Shown here: one piece after another, positions 61,049 to 64,000 of the stretch
Position numbering within the stretch: the first letter of the stretch is position 1
Layout of the letters: each line of letters starts with the position of its first letter
Assembly (NCBI GenBank): GCA_029262835.1
Contig: JAJCYQ010000031.1
Location: 1 to 64,000 of the forward strand
DNA length: 64,000 nucleotides
DNA from: Bacteroidota bacterium
GTDB lineage: Bacteria > Bacteroidota > Rhodothermia > Rhodothermales > UBA10348
Reading direction: 5' to 3'
Translations under genes and position numbers: made by a program
Notes under the pieces: generated by a model
Databases searched by the model: none
Told to the model about the DNA's origin: nothing
The model's input: the letters and a program-made list of their open reading frames with translations, nothing else

Positions 61049-64000
61049 ATGCCCACTGCCCCCGAAGCAAAAGCCCAGGACCCCAGGAACTCCGCCCCCG
61101 CCGACGAGCCCCAGGGCGTCCAGTCGCAGGATGTCTATACGCCGCAGCACCCCGTCCGCTTCGTGACGGCCGCGAGCCTGTTCGACGGGCACGATGCGGC
61201 CATCAACATCATGCGGCGCATACTGCAGGCGGCAGGTGCCGAGGTCATCCACCTCGGACATAACCGCTCGGTCCAGGACGTCGTCGACACGGCCATCCAG
61301 GAAGACGTGCAGGGCATTGCCGTGTCGTCCTACCAGGGCGGCCATATGGAGTATTTCAAATACATGAACGATCTGCTCCACGAACGGGGCGCGGGGCACA
61401 TCCGGATTTACGGCGGCGGAGGTGGCGTCATTGTGGCCGAAGAGATCGAAGAGCTGCACGCATACGGCATTGCCCGAATTTTTTCGCCCGAGGACGGCCT
61501 GAAACTCGGTCTTCGCGGCATGATCGACGTCATGATGCGCGAATGCGACTTTTCAACCGCCGAGCTCCCTGACGCGCCGGACAGCTCAAACGCTGACCAG
61601 AACCACCTCGCCCGCGCCCTGACCCGCGTCGAGTCGGCGCCCACGGGCGGCGATGGCGCCCCGGCCGAGCGCACGACAAACATCCCTACGATCGGCATCA
61701 CGGGCACGGGCGGCGCTGGCAAGTCGACGCTGACAGACGAGCTCATCCGCCGCTTCGTCAACGACTTCGAGGATGTTCACATCGCCGTCCTCTCGGTCGA
61801 TCCCACAAAGCGCTCTACCGGCGGCGCCCTGCTTGGCGATCGCATCCGCATGAACGCCATCTACGATGCCGCCGGCGGCCGCGTCTACATGCGCTCCTTC
61901 GCCACGCGGCAGGCACACCGCGCCACATCCAATGCGCTCCGTGAAGCCATCCGCGTTTGCGAGGCCGCCGGTTACGACCTCATCATCCTTGAGACCGCAG
62001 GCATAGGCCAGAGCGATACCGAAATCGCGGACCTCACCGACCTCACGCTCTACGTCATGACGCAGGAGTTCGGCGCACCCACACAGCTGGAAAAAATCGG
62101 CATGCTGGACGTCGCCGATTTCGTGGCACTCAACAAGTTTGAAAAGCGGGGCAGCGAAGATGCGCTGCGCGACGTGCGCAAACAGATGCAGCGCAACCGC
62201 ATGGCCTTCGACCAGGCACCGGATGCCATGCCCGTCTACCCGACCATGGCCAGTCACTTCAACGACGCCGGCGTTACGGCCCTCTACCTTGCCCTCCTCG
62301 AAAATCTAAACGCCGACTACGACTTCGGCCGCACATCTACCCAATATGCGGGCCAGGACGCGCCCGAGGCCGCAGCCAACGCGCCCGAAGCCGACGCCAG
62401 CCAGAGCGCTCTCATTCCCGGCAAGCGCCAGCGCTACCTTGGCGACATTGCCGACACCTGTCGCTCCTACCGCGAGCACGCCGAAGAACAGGTCCACCTG
62501 GCCCGAAAATGGGGTCAGGCCGTGGGCGCCCTCCAGCAAATCGAGGAGTGGAATCCCGAAGACCGGGACGTACTTGAGGGTCGCCTCCGCACCATGGCCG
62601 AGCGGTGGTGGAAGCGTCTCGACCACCCCTCCCGCAGCATTCTCGAAAAGTGGGATGAAACAGCGGCCACATACACCGCCGACGCCTTCACCTACACCGT
62701 CCGCGGCCGCGACTTCACCGTTCCCCTCTACACGGAATCCCTCTCCGGCACGCGCATTCCCCGCGTCGCCCTCCCCCGCACGGAAGATCCCGGCGAGCGC
62801 CTCCGGTTCGCCCTCCTCGAAAACGTCCCGGGCTACTTTCCGTACGCCGCCGGCGTCTTCCCCTTCAAACGCACCGGAGAAGATCCCACGCGCATGTTTG
62901 CGGGCGAAGGCAGTCCCGAGCGCACCAACCGCCGCTTCCACCTCGTATCCGAAGGTCTGCCCGCCAAGCGCCTCTCGACCGCCTTCGACTCGGTCACGCT
63001 ATACGGCTTCGACCCGCACGAGCGGCCCGACATCTACGGCAAGGTCGGCAACGCCGGCGTCTCCATCTGCACGCTCGACGACATGAAAAAGCTCTACTCG
63101 GGCTTTGATCTGTGCAGCCCCACGACGAGCGTATCCATGACCATCAACGGCCCGGCTCCCATGATCCTGGCCATGTTCATGAATACCGCCATCGACCAAC
63201 AGGTGGAGAAATACCTGCGCGCCGAGGGGCTTTTCGACGAGGTCCGAAAGCGGGTCGATGCGAAGCTCGGCGACAATGCGCCCACCTACGCCCCCACAGG
63301 CCCGACCGGGCCCACAGACGCCATGCCCGCCACCAACGACGGCTTTGGACTCGGCCTGCTGGGCACCTCAGGCGCCGAACTCGTCGAGATGGATCTTCTG
63401 GATGCGGACGCCTATGCCCGGCTCCGCGATGAGGCGGTGAGCGTCGTGCGCGGTACCGTTCAGGCCGACATCCTGAAGGAAGACCAGGCGCAGAACACCT
63501 GTATTTTCTCGACCGAATTCGCCATGCGGATGATGGGCGACGTGCAGGCGTGGTTCATCGACCATGCAGTCCGCAACTTCTACTCGGTGTCCATCTCCGG
63601 GTATCACATCGCCGAAGCGGGCGCCAATCCCATTTCGCAGCTCGCCTTCACGCTGTCCAACGGCTTCACGCTCGTCGAGTACTATCTCGCGCGAGGCATG
63701 GACATCGACGATTTTGCACCCAACCTCTCGTTCTTCTTCTCGAACGGCATGGATCCAGAGTACAGCGTGATTGGCCGCGTTGCGCGCCGCATCTGGGCCG
63801 TGGCCATGCGCGACCGCTACGGCGCGAATGAACGCAGCCAGAAGCTGAAATACCATATCCAGACGTCGGGACGCAGCCTGCACGCCCAGGAAATCCAGTT
63901 CAATGACATCCGGACGACGCTGCAGGCGCTGATGGCCATCCAGGACAACTGCAACTCGTTACACACCAACGCCTACGACGAAGCCATCACGACGCCGACC
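61049..64000 (+). CDS. icmF: IcmF: fused B12-dependent acyl-CoA mutase with G-protein chaperone (partial)
   Basis: Open from ATG 61049 to the window end without a stop (984 codons visible; the family has about 1090). Order: a short N-terminal tail; a B12-binding domain ([16 protein letters not shown], with the cobalt-ligand His, then GHNRSV and SSYQGGH); a MeaB-like GTPase domain ([11 protein letters not shown]-loop, [19 protein letters not shown]); and the substrate-binding mutase barrel, ending in [11 protein letters not shown]. IcmF interconverts isobutyryl- and n-butyryl-CoA or related acyl-CoAs and repairs itself with its GTPase part. Substrate choice cannot be read by eye. Confidence 0.95.
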   Translation, partial: MPTAPEAKAQDPRNSAPADEPQGVQSQDVYTPQHPVRFVTAASLFDGHDAAINIMRRILQAAGAEVIHLGHNRSVQDVVDTAIQEDVQGIAVSSYQGGHMEYFKYMNDLLHERGAGHIRIYGGGGGVIVAEEIEELHAYGIARIFSPEDGLKLGLRGMIDVMMRECDFSTAELPDAPDSSNADQNHLARALTRVESAPTGGDGAPAERTTNIPTIGITGTGGAGKSTLTDELIRRFVNDFEDVHIAVLSVDPTKRSTGGALLGDRIRMNAIYDAAGGRVYMRSFATRQAHRATSNALREAIRVCEAAGYDLIILETAGIGQSDTEIADLTDLTLYVMTQEFGAPTQLEKIGMLDVADFVALNKFEKRGSEDALRDVRKQMQRNRMAFDQAPDAMPVYPTMASHFNDAGVTALYLALLENLNADYDFGRTSTQYAGQDAPEAAANAPEADASQSALIPGKRQRYLGDIADTCRSYREHAEEQVHLARKWGQAVGALQQIEEWNPEDRDVLEGRLRTMAERWWKRLDHPSRSILEKWDETAATYTADAFTYTVRGRDFTVPLYTESLSGTRIPRVALPRTEDPGERLRFALLENVPGYFPYAAGVFPFKRTGEDPTRMFAGEGSPERTNRRFHLVSEGLPAKRLSTAFDSVTLYGFDPHERPDIYGKVGNAGVSICTLDDMKKLYSGFDLCSPTTSVSMTINGPAPMILAMFMNTAIDQQVEKYLRAEGLFDEVRKRVDAKLGDNAPTYAPTGPTGPTDAMPATNDGFGLGLLGTSGAELVEMDLLDADAYARLRDEAVSVVRGTVQADILKEDQAQNTCIFSTEFAMRMMGDVQAWFIDHAVRNFYSVSISGYHIAEAGANPISQLAFTLSNGFTLVEYYLARGMDIDDFAPNLSFFFSNGMDPEYSVIGRVARRIWAVAMRDRYGANERSQKLKYHIQTSGRSLHAQEIQFNDIRTTLQALMAIQDNCNSLHTNAYDEAITTPT

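Noticed and set aside
1-64000. tRNA, rRNA, CRISPR, insertion sequence or prophage genes
   Set aside because: I looked for conserved tRNA loop sequence, repeat-spacer patterns and transposase or integrase motifs and found none that hold up; a covariance-model scan could still find a tRNA I missed.

Overview
The window is a GC-rich (about 60 percent by eye), gene-dense bacterial chromosome segment with about 53 protein genes and no rRNA, tRNA or CRISPR array that I could find. Three things point to the Rhodothermota/Bacteroidota side, most likely Rhodothermales: a type IX secretion pair (PorU sortase and PorV), the Bacteroidota-type DUF4293 protein, and a nuo (complex I) cluster with an NhaD-type antiporter and a pterin-4a-carbinolamine dehydratase inserted between nuoM and nuoN. 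I recall the last arrangement as reported for Rhodothermus marinus. SOD, complex I, isocitrate dehydrogenase and PEPCK suggest an aerobic heterotroph.

Layout. Positions 1-297 are a low-complexity, probably artefactual edge plus a short intergenic stretch. From 298 to 11392 a minus-strand block reads, in transcription order: Lon-substrate-binding-domain protein, a membrane sensor with an orphan histidine-phosphotransfer (DHp) protein, PorU, PorV, a TlpA-type thioredoxin, a prenol-kinase/DUF92-like membrane protein and a dicarboxylate symporter. A plus-strand predicted outer-membrane protein (11439-12827) is followed by minus-strand rho, radC, glyS and nadA (12855-17624). An array of helically phased GATATATC boxes lies upstream of radC. 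A translationally coupled plus-strand operon (17713-22080) encodes an alpha/beta hydrolase, a membrane-anchored MurF-like ligase, RNase HII and a GT2 glycosyltransferase, and ends at a strong bidirectional terminator.

The region 22358-29020 holds a secreted protein of unknown function, a lipoprotein with a TonB C-terminal domain, an EamA transporter, DUF4293, an ExbB/ExbD/ExbD energy-transduction operon with its own sigma70-like promoter and terminator, and a CtpA-type protease. Next (29170-33390) is a coupled operon of a PolX-like protein whose polymerase active site is lost, a divergent penicillin-acylase-family protein and a BadF/NagK-type kinase. Central metabolism follows: PEPCK, GluQ-RS, acetyl-CoA synthetase, an SDR, a PabB-PabC fusion, a GH109-type oxidoreductase/glycosidase, an SSS symporter, a PepSY protein, an isocitrate dehydrogenase with NAD-type cofactor residues, and a galactokinase-like protein.

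The block 47760-55401 is nuoJ-nuoK-nuoL-nuoM-nhaD-pcd-nuoN, then sodA and a phosphopantetheinyl transferase. After a MATE transporter comes a lower-GC AbiE type IV toxin-antitoxin pair with an inverted-repeat operator at its start, which looks acquired. The window ends with a CPBP protease and the 5' part of icmF, a fused B12-dependent acyl-CoA mutase/G-protein that runs off the end.

The observations most worth checking are the split sensor/orphan DHp pair without an ATPase domain, the 11-bp-phased operator array near radC, the polymerase-dead PolX in an operon with an S45-like protein, the prenol-kinase/DUF92-like fusion, and the TonB domain carried on a lipoprotein. Starts were chosen by family alignment from memory and by overlap with neighbours; no database search was possible.
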